Shown piece by piece: positions 21,666 through 30,692 of a stretch of 64,000 nucleotides of DNA. Both the position numbers and the translations under genes were made by a program. Origin of the DNA: Massilia rhizosphaerae. Its GTDB lineage: Bacteria; Pseudomonadota; Gammaproteobacteria; Burkholderiales; Burkholderiaceae_D. The number at the start of each line of letters is the position of its first letter. Within the stretch, counting starts at the first letter, position 1. The stretch covers positions 310,001-374,000 of the forward strand of contig NZ_JADKYX010000002.1 of NCBI RefSeq assembly GCF_016093545.1, written 5' to 3'. The notes below the pieces were generated by a model that worked only from the letters and a program-made list of their open reading frames with translations, ran no database searches and was not told the origin of the DNA.

Positions 21666-22343
21666 TCAGAACTTGTAGCCCAAGGTCAACACGGTCGAGT
21701 TCGGATCCAGCTTCATGTGCTGGCCCTGATGCGTCGAGAAGTGCACGTCGGTACGCAGGCGGGTCTTCACGAGCGCGGCGTTGAGGAACCATTTCTCGCT
21801 GAAGTTCCAGACGGCGCCGATCTGGCCCGACATCGTCCACTTGTTGTCGATGCTGAACGTCGTCGGCGGGCCGCCCGGGTTCGTCAGGGCCGTCATGCGG
21901 AACGAGCCGGTTTCCTTGTAGAAGTAGGCGTAGGTCAGGCCCAGGCCGACGTAAGGACGGAACGCCGCGTTCGGCTCGAAGAAACGGTATTGCACGAACG
22001 CGGTCGGCGGCAGCGCCCGAACCGTGCCCAGCTCGCCCGTGCCGGCGATGGCGCCGGCGCCGTACAGGCTGTGCTTGTACGGCGTGGCAAACGTGAATTC
22101 GCCGGTGATGTTGTCGGTGAAGCCGTAATTGACCACGATCACCGGTTGCGTGTCCTTGCCGACCTCGCCCAGCGAGTTCGGCAGGGCCGGGGCGGTAATC
22201 GCGCCGCTTTCCACGTGCGGCGTGATCTGGGTGGCGCCGACCGACACGGCCCACCGCCCCTTGGCCTGCGCCGCGGCGCTGCCCGCCACGGCCAGCGCGC
22301 CTGCGGCAACCAGCAGTTTCACGACGTTGGAATTTACTTTCAT
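21666..22343 (-). CDS. ompW: OmpW-family outer-membrane protein
   Basis: 225 residues: signal peptide (cleavage after GSAAAQA), then an eight-stranded beta barrel typical of OmpW, with alternating hydrophobic strands, RPYVGLGLTYAYFY in the middle and a C-terminal strand ending in LGYKF with terminal Phe for BAM recognition. OmpW proteins are thought to pass small hydrophobic molecules across the outer membrane. The ATG at 22343 is chosen because a signal peptide follows at once; upstream frame residues are not signal-like. A perfect 22-base palindrome lies just upstream. Confidence 0.92.
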   Translation of the reverse strand: MKVNSNVVKLLVAAGALAVAGSAAAQAKGRWAVSVGATQITPHVESGAITAPALPNSLGEVGKDTQPVIVVNYGFTDNITGEFTFATPYKHSLYGAGAIAGTGELGTVRALPPTAFVQYRFFEPNAAFRPYVGLGLTYAYFYKETGSFRMTALTNPGGPPTTFSIDNKWTMSGQIGAVWNFSEKWFLNAALVKTRLRTDVHFSTHQGQHMKLDPNSTVLTLGYKF

Positions 22344-22365
22344 GTTGTCTCCTGATCTTGAGAAT

Positions 22366-22387
22366 GGCCCGTCCGCGCGGACGGGCC
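22366..22387. repeat. Perfect 22-base palindrome between the GDSL lipoprotein gene and ompW
   Basis: GGCCCGTCCGC followed directly by its reverse complement, immediately after the stop of the GDSL gene (transcribed leftward). There is no T run, so it may be a weak terminator, a processing site or a regulator target in the ompW leader. Confidence 0.6.
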
Positions 22388-22395
22388 TGTCGTGA

Positions 22396-23766
22396 TTACA
22401 GCCAGCCCTTCGTGGCCATCTGCTCGAGGACGTAGCGTGCGACCAGCCAGTTCTCGAACGGCGTCGGGTGCACGTCGTCGGCGAACATGTAGTGGCTGAC
22501 GTCGCCGGCAATCACGTTCTTCGCGGTGCAAACAAGCGACGAGGTGCCCAGGGCGTTCGGGCCGCAGGCCGGGGTCGACGTGTTGGAGAGGCCGTACGGC
22601 GCCGGGTTGATGACCTCGTCGTGGCTGACGCTCCACAGGTCGACGTACAGCACCTTGGGCTCGTTGGCGACGCCGGCCTTGAGCTGGGCGTTGAAGGCGT
22701 CGACGGCCGTCTTGATCAGGGACTGGACGGCAGCCGGCTGCGACTTGCCCGACGGCGTCGAGGCGACGTCCGGCAGGTTGTTCACGACCACGTAGTTCGC
22801 GCCCTTGGCGAGGATCTGCGTCTTGACGAGGGCCGCCAGCTGGCCGCCCGCGGTGGCCATCGCGGTGACGACGCCCGCGGCGTTGGCGGTCAGGTAGTCG
22901 GCGCCCGCTTTCTGGCCGGCCGCCGTCGCGTCGGCCTGGGCCTTGGCGACCATCGGACCGTACACGCTCGCCTGGGCGGCGGCGGTGTTGCCGGCCATGA
23001 CGGCCGCGGTGACGGCCGCCTGCACGATGGACGTGTCGGTGTGGCCGGGGCGCGCCGCTTCCGTCTGGATCGCGAGGCCGATCGATTGCGCGGCCGTGGC
23101 CGGGTTCGGGGCGCCGACGGCCAGCTGGGTCGTCAGCGAGACGGCGAACGCCTGCGCGCCGGCCGCGGTGCCGGCGGCGGTGGCATTGGCCGACAGTTGG
23201 CCCATCAGGAACAGGATGTCGTTACCGCCGGCCATCACGGTCACCAGTTCGGTGCCGCTGAATTTGCCGCCGGCCTTGGCCAGGTGGTTCGCGATCTGCG
23301 TCACCACGGGCACGGTGGTCGCGCCCAACGCCGAGCCGGTGAGCCGGTTGCCGGGGCCGACCGGGTCCGTCACGCGCGCGCCGCCCTGCGCATAGTTCAG
23401 GCAGTTGACGTTGAAGGTGATCGGTACGTTCAGGCCTTGCGCCGCATCGCCCTGCAGGCCGGTCTGGGCCGCGCACGGTGCCGGCAGCTTCAGCTGGGCC
23501 GCGACGAATTCGGTCCAGTTCTTGCCCGTCAGGTCGGGGCTGATCGACGTGTTGTCGCCGTTGATCGTGAACTTGCCCCCGCCCAGCGCCTTGACGGTGC
23601 CGACCGCATAGGTGCCGACGTCCGACAGGCTGTCGCCGAACGATACCTGGGAGCTGAACTGGGTGGCCGGGGTTTGATCGCCGCCGCGAGGGCTGGTACT
23701 GCTGCCGCCGCAGGCCGACAGGACGGCAGCGGTCAACAGCGCGAGCGCGAATGAGGTCTTACGCAT
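22396..23766 (-). CDS. Secreted SGNH/GDSL-family esterase lipoprotein
   Basis: 456 residues. The N terminus is a lipoprotein signal peptide with lipobox LSAC (Cys near residue 19). Block I is SFGDSLSDVGTY with the nucleophile Ser, block III GGNDILF supplies the oxyanion Asn, and DDVHPTPF near the C terminus gives the catalytic Asp and His. The central ~140 residues are an extremely Ala-rich, probably helical insertion (about 190-330). Related proteins are secreted lipases, esterases and acyltransferases. It is grouped with OmpW and a second lipoprotein hydrolase on the same strand. Confidence 0.9.
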   Translation of the reverse strand: MRKTSFALALLTAAVLSACGGSSTSPRGGDQTPATQFSSQVSFGDSLSDVGTYAVGTVKALGGGKFTINGDNTSISPDLTGKNWTEFVAAQLKLPAPCAAQTGLQGDAAQGLNVPITFNVNCLNYAQGGARVTDPVGPGNRLTGSALGATTVPVVTQIANHLAKAGGKFSGTELVTVMAGGNDILFLMGQLSANATAAGTAAGAQAFAVSLTTQLAVGAPNPATAAQSIGLAIQTEAARPGHTDTSIVQAAVTAAVMAGNTAAAQASVYGPMVAKAQADATAAGQKAGADYLTANAAGVVTAMATAGGQLAALVKTQILAKGANYVVVNNLPDVASTPSGKSQPAAVQSLIKTAVDAFNAQLKAGVANEPKVLYVDLWSVSHDEVINPAPYGLSNTSTPACGPNALGTSSLVCTAKNVIAGDVSHYMFADDVHPTPFENWLVARYVLEQMATKGWL

Positions 23767-23956
23767 TGTGTCTCCTAAAGAAGTTTTTCTTCTGCAACGA
23801 ACGGCCGTGCTATTCGTGAATGACTAATATGCCAGTGTTCGGCACCGTTGTATAGCGAAAACCTATGTCGTGCGCCGGCAACAACACCGTCGATGTTGCG
23901 GTAGGGACAAGGCCGGCAGCGGCCGATTATAGCAACGCTGCCCGCCCGATTTTGCC

Positions 23957-25468
23957 TCAATGTGACAATGTTGTTTGAAAATAATCGCGCGTCGCTGCCA
24001 TGCAGAACGGCGCCACGAGGCCGGCGTGGTAAGCGGACGACACGGCGTCGTCGCCGGAGGCCGTGCGCAGGAGCGCCTTCGCCGCCGCGAAGCCCGCCTT
24101 GGCCGCGCGATACGGGTCGTCCAGGGCGGACGTGTCGTCGATGTCCAGCAGGGTGATGTTGCTGCCGCGGGCGCTGAAATAGCCGGCCGCCGCCGTCGCG
24201 TTAAAAAACGGCACGACGGGATCGGCATGGCCGCCGCACAACATCGTCGGAACGCTCGGCATGTAGCTGCGCAGATCGTTGCGTACGAGCCACTTGCGCA
24301 GATTGTGACCCGGCGCGCAGGCCAGCGGCGCCGCCACGCTCTGGTCGCACGGGTGCGCCGCCATGTCGGCCAGGTAGCCGTTGCGGTAATCCGTGCGGAC
24401 CAGGTTCTCGGCGCCGAAATACTGCGTGTAGCCGGCCGCCTGCGGCTGCGAATCGGCAGCGAACAGCGCAGTGGCGGGCAGCTTGCCCTGGTCGACGAGG
24501 TCGCTGCTGCCGAGGCTGCCCGGCACCAGGTCGACGATCGTGGACGCATACCGGGCCTCGTAGATGTCGGACGGCGTCGCGTACGGCGCGGCGCCGGCGT
24601 GCTGGGCGGCGTTGACGATCATCGGCACGATCACGGTGGCGCCGTTGCGCGGCGCGCCGCCGAACAGGTCGTCGCCGAAACGGGCCAGCGCATACGGGCC
24701 CGACATGCCGGACGCCGCCGCCAGGTTGAACTCGTTCGTGCCCAGGTCCTGCATGGCGCGTTGCGTGGCCAGCGCGACATAGCCGCCTTGCGAATAGCCG
24801 GTGACCATCAGCTTGCCGGAATCTTTGGCGCCGACCGCCGCGAACGACGTGCGCGCGGCGCGCAGGGCGTCGATCATGTCGGCGGCCTGCGCGACGCGGT
24901 CGAGATAAGGGTGGTAGCCGAGCGACGAGCCGCCGTAGCCCGTGTAGTTGGGCGCCACCACGATGAAGCCTTGCGCCGCGAACACGGCCGCCGCCAGCCG
25001 GGCTTCCGCGTTGTTGGCGATGTCCGCCATGTCGTACGATTTTTGCAGCGACGTACCGTGCGCATACAGCACGACGGGCCGCGAATTGCCGCACGAGTTG
25101 CCGCCGCCCGTGGGCACGAAGATGGCGGCGCTGCCGTCCGTCGCTTCGCCCGCGCCGCCGACCGTGTTGTAGTGCACGCGATACACGGACACGGCGCACT
25201 GCGGCTGGCCCGCGACTGCCAGGGTGCCCGGCTGGGCCGATTCGAGGAAGCCGGCCAGCACCATCGGGCTCAGCGTGGTGAGGCTGACGCCGCCGACATT
25301 CACGGCCACGGAGGCGGCCTGCCCCACGAGGCTGCCGCGCGTGGGGACGGGCAAGGGAGCGGGATTGACGACGCCGCTCGGCGTGCCGCCGGCGGTGGTG
25401 CCGCCGCTGCAAGCGGCAAGCAAATAGCCCAGCCCGAGGCTGCAGGCCAGGGTAACGAGGAAACGCAT
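23957..25468 (-). CDS. Lipoprotein alpha/beta hydrolase (secretory lipase-like)
   Basis: 503 residues with a lipoprotein signal peptide and lipobox LLAAC near residue 20. The hydrolase core shows an oxyanion region VVLYAHGTS, a tyrosine-rich VVAPNYTGYGGSSLGYHPYL segment, the nucleophile elbow GYSQGGY (GxSxG) and a catalytic-Asp candidate in GGHADPVVPF. The order resembles secretory lipase/Bacillus-type acyl hydrolases exported to hydrolyse lipids or polyesters; the substrate is not predictable. The ATG at 25468 is chosen because the signal peptide starts there; 27 extra upstream codons are Arg-rich and unlikely. Confidence 0.87.
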   Translation of the reverse strand: MRFLVTLACSLGLGYLLAACSGGTTAGGTPSGVVNPAPLPVPTRGSLVGQAASVAVNVGGVSLTTLSPMVLAGFLESAQPGTLAVAGQPQCAVSVYRVHYNTVGGAGEATDGSAAIFVPTGGGNSCGNSRPVVLYAHGTSLQKSYDMADIANNAEARLAAAVFAAQGFIVVAPNYTGYGGSSLGYHPYLDRVAQAADMIDALRAARTSFAAVGAKDSGKLMVTGYSQGGYVALATQRAMQDLGTNEFNLAAASGMSGPYALARFGDDLFGGAPRNGATVIVPMIVNAAQHAGAAPYATPSDIYEARYASTIVDLVPGSLGSSDLVDQGKLPATALFAADSQPQAAGYTQYFGAENLVRTDYRNGYLADMAAHPCDQSVAAPLACAPGHNLRKWLVRNDLRSYMPSVPTMLCGGHADPVVPFFNATAAAGYFSARGSNITLLDIDDTSALDDPYRAAKAGFAAAKALLRTASGDDAVSSAYHAGLVAPFCMAATRDYFQTTLSH

Positions 25469-25582
25469 GGATGTCTTTCGGCGGGGAATGGTCCGCAAGG
25501 GCGGACGGACGTGCAACGCCCGGCTTGGACGTTGCCGCCTAGAATGCACCGGACGGACGTTTTTGGGAAGATTCCGGACGGA

Positions 25583-26608
25583 TTACAACACGGGAGTGTT
25601 GTTTATCAATCCGTGCACGATGCCGGTGGAACCGTGCGCGGCGCGGCGCAGGCGGTCGTTGACACCCAGCCATGGGCCGTCGTGCGGCGGCGCTTCGACG
25701 AGGATGACGTCGGCGCCCGTGCCGTCCATCGCGCGCAGCGCCGCGTACAGCGCGTGCGCAAAGCCTTCCGGCGACGCGGGCAGCCGGACGGCCGCATGCG
25801 TCGCCGGCAGCTCCGTGTAATGGATCAGCGCGACCTTGCGGCCCGCTTCTTGCAGCCTGGACAAGGTGCCGGCCAGCGTCGCCGTGTCCTGCATCGCGAC
25901 CGGCGTATGCGGCGCGTAGTGCGATTCCAGCGTGCCCGAAGCGCGCGGCGCCGCCGAGTCGGGACGCGCCGGCACCTGGTCGATCACGGCCGCGATGGCA
26001 TCCGCCGAGATGTGACCGGGACGCAGCAGCACGGGCCCGTGCGTGGCCAGGCGCGACAGATCGACGATGGTCGATTCGATGCCGACCTCGCTCTGGCCGC
26101 CGTCCAGCACGCAGGCGATGCGGCCATGATCTCCGATATCGTCGCCGAATTCGTCGCGCACGTGCTGCGCGGTCGTCGGGCTCACGGCGCCGAATTTGTT
26201 TGCGGACGGCGCCGCGACGCCGCCCTTCCCGCCCTTGAACGCCTGCAGCAACTGGATGGCGACCGGATGCGACGGGCAGCGGATGCCGACCGTGTCCTGG
26301 CCGCCCGACACGGCGTCCGGGATGTGCGGCGCGCGCTTTAAAATCATCGTGAGCGGGCCCGGCCAGAAGGCGTCGGCCAGCTGGCGGGCTTCCGGCGGGA
26401 TGTCGGCGGCCCAGTAACCCAAGTCGGCGCCCGGAGCCACGTGCACGATCACGGGATGGTCCTGCGGGCGCCCCTTGGCGGCGTAGATCGCGGCGACGGC
26501 GGCCGGGTTTTCCGCATCGGCGCCGAGGCCGTACACGGTCTCGGTCGGCAGCGCGACGAGCCGCCCGGCCTCGAGCGCGCGCGCGGCAGCGGCGATCGCA
26601 TCCGTCAC
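25583..26608 (-). CDS. tsaC: L-threonylcarbamoyladenylate synthase (Sua5/TsaC type)
   Basis: 341 residues: an N-terminal YrdC domain ([66 protein letters not shown]) and a C-terminal Sua5 domain after a linker ([13 protein letters not shown]). It makes threonylcarbamoyl-AMP from Thr, bicarbonate and ATP, the first step of tRNA t6A37. The start is GTG, taken because its GTGA overlaps the purK stop, which gives coupling; longer upstream reading lies inside purK. Confidence 0.92.
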   Translation of the reverse strand: MTDAIAAAARALEAGRLVALPTETVYGLGADAENPAAVAAIYAAKGRPQDHPVIVHVAPGADLGYWAADIPPEARQLADAFWPGPLTMILKRAPHIPDAVSGGQDTVGIRCPSHPVAIQLLQAFKGGKGGVAAPSANKFGAVSPTTAQHVRDEFGDDIGDHGRIACVLDGGQSEVGIESTIVDLSRLATHGPVLLRPGHISADAIAAVIDQVPARPDSAAPRASGTLESHYAPHTPVAMQDTATLAGTLSRLQEAGRKVALIHYTELPATHAAVRLPASPEGFAHALYAALRAMDGTGADVILVEAPPHDGPWLGVNDRLRRAAHGSTGIVHGLINNTPVL

Positions 26609-27801
26609 AGCGAAATTCCCAGGATGGCGCACGCTTGCGCGAAATTCGCCTGGGCTTCCCGCAACGTGGGCGCGACGAACGTCACGTGGCCCATCTTGCG
26701 GCCGCGGCGCGGGTCGGTCTTGCCGTACAGGTGCAGGTTGGCGCCGGGCAGCGCCAGCACCTGGTCCCACGCCGGTTCGCGCGCGACGTCGCCCTCGCCT
26801 TCGAACCAGACGTCGCCGAGGATGTTCAGCATGACGGCCGGCGAATGCTGGCGGCAATCGCCCAGCGGCAGCTTCGCCATCGCCCGGACCTGCTGGGCGA
26901 ACTGGCTCGTGACGCATGCGTCGATCGTGTAGTGGCCGCTATTGTGCGGCCGCGGCGCCATCTCGTTGACGACGAGCGAGCCGTCCGTCAGCACGAAGAA
27001 CTCGATGCACAGCACGCCGACGTAACCCAGCTCGGCCACGATGGCGCGCGCCGCGTCCTGCGCCTTGCGCGCGCATGCATCCGACACATTCGGGCCCGGC
27101 ACGGTCGTCGTGAACAGGATGCCGTCACGGTGCACGTTTTCCGCGATCGGATAGACGACCGAGCGACCGTCCGCCCCGCGCGCCGTCAGCACGGACACCT
27201 CGTAGGCGAGCGGCAGCATCTTTTCCAAGAGGCACGTGACGCGGCCCATGGATTCGAACGCCGCGCGCACGTCCGCGCGCGTGCGCACGCGCACCTGGCC
27301 CTTGCCGTCGTAGCCCATGCGCACCGTCTTCAGGATGCCGGGCAGCAGGTCGTCGGCGATGGCGTCGACGTCGGCGTCGCTGGCGATGACCTTGTGCGGC
27401 GCCGGCATCACGCCGCATTGACCGGCACAGGCAACGAAAAAGGATTTTTCCGCGATGCGGTCCTGGGCGACGGACACGCCGTGCGCATCCGGCGCCACGA
27501 ACACCTGCTGCGCGAGGCGCGACAGGCTGGCGGCCGGGACGTTTTCGAATTCCGTCGTGACGGCCACGCATTGGCCGGCGAGCGCATCCAGGCCGGCCGC
27601 GTCTTCATAGCCGGCCTCGACGAGGCGCTCGGCCACCTGGCCGGCCGGGCAATCGGCCGACGGCTCCAGCACGGCCACGCGATACCCCATCGCCTGCGCG
27701 GCGTGGGCGAACATGCGGCCCAGCTGGCCGCCGCCCATCACGCCGAGCCAGGCGGGCTCGGACGCGGCGGGCAGAAATACGGAAGACTTCGTTTCGCTCA
27801 T
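26605..27801 (-). CDS. purK: 5-(carboxyamino)imidazole ribonucleotide synthase
   Basis: 398 residues of ATP-grasp enzyme: [12 protein letters not shown] at the N terminus, a central ATP-grasp region with DGKGQVRV and [24 protein letters not shown] (metal-binding Glu/Asn), ending in a small C-terminal domain with GHVTF. It carboxylates AIR with bicarbonate and ATP, feeding PurE. The ATG at 27801 shares one base with the purE stop (TGATG); a GTG one codon earlier is also possible. Its end overlaps tsaC. Confidence 0.94.
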   Translation of the reverse strand: MSETKSSVFLPAASEPAWLGVMGGGQLGRMFAHAAQAMGYRVAVLEPSADCPAGQVAERLVEAGYEDAAGLDALAGQCVAVTTEFENVPAASLSRLAQQVFVAPDAHGVSVAQDRIAEKSFFVACAGQCGVMPAPHKVIASDADVDAIADDLLPGILKTVRMGYDGKGQVRVRTRADVRAAFESMGRVTCLLEKMLPLAYEVSVLTARGADGRSVVYPIAENVHRDGILFTTTVPGPNVSDACARKAQDAARAIVAELGYVGVLCIEFFVLTDGSLVVNEMAPRPHNSGHYTIDACVTSQFAQQVRAMAKLPLGDCRQHSPAVMLNILGDVWFEGEGDVAREPAWDQVLALPGANLHLYGKTDPRRGRKMGHVTFVAPTLREAQANFAQACAILGISL

Positions 27802-28316
27802 CACTCGTTCACGGGCAGGGTCATGGCCTTGGCGGCGGCGGTCTGTTGCTGGCGGAACTGTTCCAGCTGGCCAGCCAGGGCGTCGTCGGTCGTGGCGATG
27901 ATGGCGATCGCGGTCAGCGCGGCATTCGCGGCGCCCGCTTCGCCGATGGCGAACGTCGACACCGGAACACCTTTCGGCATCTGCACGATCGACAGCAGCG
28001 AGTCTTCGCCGCGCAGGTATTTCGACGGCACGGGCACGCCCAGCACGGGCACGACCGTCTTCGCGGCCACCATGCCCGGCAAGTGCGCGGCACCGCCGGC
28101 GCCGGCGATGATGGCGCGCAGGCCGCGGCTGCGGGCGGATGCCGCGTACGCGAACATCTCGTCCGGCATGCGGTGCGCCGAGATCACCTGTGCTTCGAAC
28201 GGCACGCCGAACTGCTTCAGCATGGCGCAGGCGTGCTGCATCACGTCCCAGTCGGAGCTGGAACCCATGATCACGCCCACCAGGGGCTTAACTTCGGGCT
28301 TGTTCTGGTCCGCCAT
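27801..28316 (-). CDS. purE: 5-(carboxyamino)imidazole ribonucleotide mutase
   Basis: 171 residues of class I Pur[14 protein letters not shown] phosphate loop, [13 protein letters not shown] with the catalytic His, [15 protein letters not shown] and GVPVPSK. It moves the carboxylate from N5-CAIR to C4, giving CAIR for PurC. It lies three bases after purC and is coupled to purK, in the order purC-purE-purK. Confidence 0.95.
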   Translation of the reverse strand: MADQNKPEVKPLVGVIMGSSSDWDVMQHACAMLKQFGVPFEAQVISAHRMPDEMFAYAASARSRGLRAIIAGAGGAAHLPGMVAAKTVVPVLGVPVPSKYLRGEDSLLSIVQMPKGVPVSTFAIGEAGAANAALTAIAIIATTDDALAGQLEQFRQQQTAAAKAMTLPVNE

Positions 28317-28319
28317 CGG

Positions 28320-29216
28320 TCAGACCTTCAGCTTCTCGCCCGTCAGGCGTTCGATGGCTTCGAAATACTTGGCCTGGGTTTTGTCGATGACGTCCTGCGG
28401 CAGCGGCGGCGCCGGCGGGGTCTTGTTCCAGTCCTTCAGCGTTTCCAGGTAGTCGCGCACGAACTGCTTGTCGAACGACGGCGGCGACATGTCCGGGGCG
28501 TACGAGTCCGCCGGCCAGAAGCGCGACGAATCGGCCGTCAGGACTTCGTCCATCAGGTGCAGCACGCCGTTCTCGTCCAGGCCGAATTCGAACTTGGTGT
28601 CGGCGATGATGATGCCGCGCGTGGCCGCGTAGTCGGCCGCGGTCTTGTACAGCTGGATGCTGATGTCGCGGATTTTATTCGCCAGCTCGGAACCGATGCG
28701 CTGTTCCATGTCGGCGAAGCTGATGTTCTCGTCGTGCTCGCCCAGGTCGGCTTTCGCGGCCGGGGTGAACAGCGGCTCGGGCAGCTTGTCGGCCTGGCGC
28801 AGACCGGCCGGCAACTGGATGCCGCAGACGGCGCCGGTGGCCTGGTAATCCTTCCAGCCCGAACCGATGATGTAGCCACGCACGACGGCTTCGACGAGGA
28901 TCGGCTTGAGGCGCTTGGCGACGACGGCGCGGCCTTTCACCTGCTCCACTTCCTCGGGTGCGACCACGGATTCCGGCGCGATGCCGGTCAGGTGGTTCGG
29001 CACGATGTGGCCGAGTTTTTCGAACCAGAAATCGCTCATCTGGTTCAGCACCATGCCCTTGCCGGGGATCGGTTCGTTCATGACGACGTCGAAGGCCGAC
29101 AGGCGGTCGGTCGTGACGATCAGGATCTTGTCGTCGCCGACGGCGTAGTTGTCACGGACCTTGCCATGGCCCAGCAATGGCAGGGAGGAAATAGTGGATT
29201 GGTAGAGGCTTTTCAT
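28320..29216 (-). CDS. purC: Phosphoribosylaminoimidazole-succinocarboxamide synthase (SAICAR synthase)
   Basis: 298 residues, the longer form of the SAICAR synthetase family: [26 protein letters not shown] at the N terminus, [15 protein letters not shown], and [30 protein letters not shown] with the metal and substrate residues. It condenses CAIR with aspartate using ATP. The ATG at 29216 matches the family start; 48 further upstream codons read into non-coding, repeat-like sequence. It heads the purC-purE-purK-tsaC run. Confidence 0.95.
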   Translation of the reverse strand: MKSLYQSTISSLPLLGHGKVRDNYAVGDDKILIVTTDRLSAFDVVMNEPIPGKGMVLNQMSDFWFEKLGHIVPNHLTGIAPESVVAPEEVEQVKGRAVVAKRLKPILVEAVVRGYIIGSGWKDYQATGAVCGIQLPAGLRQADKLPEPLFTPAAKADLGEHDENISFADMEQRIGSELANKIRDISIQLYKTAADYAATRGIIIADTKFEFGLDENGVLHLMDEVLTADSSRFWPADSYAPDMSPPSFDKQFVRDYLETLKDWNKTPPAPPLPQDVIDKTQAKYFEAIERLTGEKLKV

Positions 29217-29326
29217 AGAGGGGATATCTTGATAAAGCGAAACCGGCGCAGGAGCCGGTCGGATGGGCGGCGGCTCGGGAGAGCCGGTGCCAAAGCGATA
29301 TTTTACGCGAATTCTTGCGCTACAGC

Positions 29327-29456
29327 TGTAGGGTGAGCACCCTGTGCCCACGCGTGACATATGCGGTTTGCCGGCGTTACGCGTGGGCGGAGGCCGCCCA
29401 CCCTACTGTTACGCTGTAGGGTGGGCACCCCGTGCCCACGCGTGACGTATGCGTAA
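29327..29456. repeat. REP-like palindromic repeat, copy 3 (triple unit)
   Basis: Three units between purC and fba: GTAGGGTGAGCACCCTGTGCCCACGCGTGAC, then the inverted GCGTGGGCGGAGGCCGCCCACCCTAC, then GTAGGGTGGGCACCCCGTGCCCACGCGTGAC. The first and third are direct near-identical copies and the middle one is inverted, a BIME-like arrangement. The core matches the copies at 18856 and 21479. Confidence 0.88.
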
Positions 29457-29462
29457 TGCCAA

Positions 29463-30527
29463 TTATTGAACGATCTGGGCCAGTTCGCCAGCTTTATAGC
29501 GCTCCGCCATCTTCTCCAGCGGAATCGGCTTGATCTTGGCCGCCATGCCTTCGCAACCGAAGGAAATATAGCGGGCCTTGCAGATCTGCGTGGCCGCTTC
29601 GCGAGCCGGCTTCAGGTAGTCGCGCGGGTCGAACTTGGACGGGTTCTCGAACAGGTATTTGCGGATCGCGGCCGTCATCGCCAGGCGGATGTCCGTGTCG
29701 ATATTGATCTTGCGGACGCCGTGCTTGATGCCTTCCTGGATTTCCTCGACCGGCACGCCATAGGTTTCCTTCATGTCGCCGCCGAATTCGCGGATGATGG
29801 CCAGCAAATCTTGCGGCACCGACGACGAACCGTGCATCACGAGGTGCGTGTTCGGGATGCGCGCGTGGATTTCCTTGATGCGGTCGATGGCGAGGATGTC
29901 GCCGGTGGGCTTGCGCGTGAATTTGTAGGCGCCGTGCGACGTGCCGATGGCGATGGCCAGCGCGTCGCACTGGGTGCGCGCGACGAAGTCGGCGGCCTGG
30001 GCGACGTCCGTGAGCAGTTGCTCGCGGGTCATGGTGCCGTCGGCGCCGTGGCCGTCTTCCTTGTCGCCCTTCATCGTTTCCAGCGAACCGAGCACGCCCA
30101 GTTCCGCTTCGACGGTGACGCCGATCGAGTGCGCGAACTTGACGACTTCCCGCGACACCTCGACGTTGTAGTCGTACGAGGCGACGGACTTGCCGTCCGC
30201 TTCCAGCGAGCCGTCCATCATGACGGACGTGAAGCCGGAGCGGATCGCGGCCATGCAGACGGCCGGCGACTGGCCGTGGTCCTGGTGCATGACGACCGGG
30301 ATGTGCGGATAGGCTTCGACGGCGGCGTCGATCAGGTGGCGCAGGAAGGCTTCGCCGGCATACTTGCGGGCGCCGGCCGAGGCCTGCATGATCACCGGGC
30401 TGCCGGTCTGGTCGGCCGCGGCCATGATGGCCTGGACCTGTTCCAGGTTGTTGACGTTAAAAGCCGGCAAGCCGTAGCCGTGTTCGGCGGCGTGGTCCAG
30501 CAGTTGACGCATTGATACGAGTGCCAT
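29463..30527 (-). CDS. fba: Fructose-bisphosphate aldolase, class II
   Basis: 354 residues with the class II (zinc) features: HQDHG near residue 82, [45 protein letters not shown] and [10 protein letters not shown]. It cleaves or forms fructose-1,6-bisphosphate from DHAP and glyceraldehyde-3-phosphate; the subgroup is CbbA-like. It follows pgk and pyk on the same strand. Confidence 0.95.
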   Translation of the reverse strand: MALVSMRQLLDHAAEHGYGLPAFNVNNLEQVQAIMAAADQTGSPVIMQASAGARKYAGEAFLRHLIDAAVEAYPHIPVVMHQDHGQSPAVCMAAIRSGFTSVMMDGSLEADGKSVASYDYNVEVSREVVKFAHSIGVTVEAELGVLGSLETMKGDKEDGHGADGTMTREQLLTDVAQAADFVARTQCDALAIAIGTSHGAYKFTRKPTGDILAIDRIKEIHARIPNTHLVMHGSSSVPQDLLAIIREFGGDMKETYGVPVEEIQEGIKHGVRKINIDTDIRLAMTAAIRKYLFENPSKFDPRDYLKPAREAATQICKARYISFGCEGMAAKIKPIPLEKMAERYKAGELAQIVQ

Positions 30528-30692
30528 GGTTTAGCTCCATAGGAATAAAGAAACCTTTCCGGGTCCAACCCTGCAGCGCGCGTGCATGCACCTGGCCTCG
30601 CGCGACAGGCGCGTCAGCCATGCACATCACGTCGTTCGACAATCCGGCGCGGCCGCGGGTTGCGGCCGCGCGCACAGGTGTTGAGCTCCCTC

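Noticed and set aside
29217..29360. N-terminal extension of purC (48 codons upstream in frame)
   Set aside because: It reads into the REP-like repeat and has no homology to the SAICAR synthetase family, whose start fits 29216.
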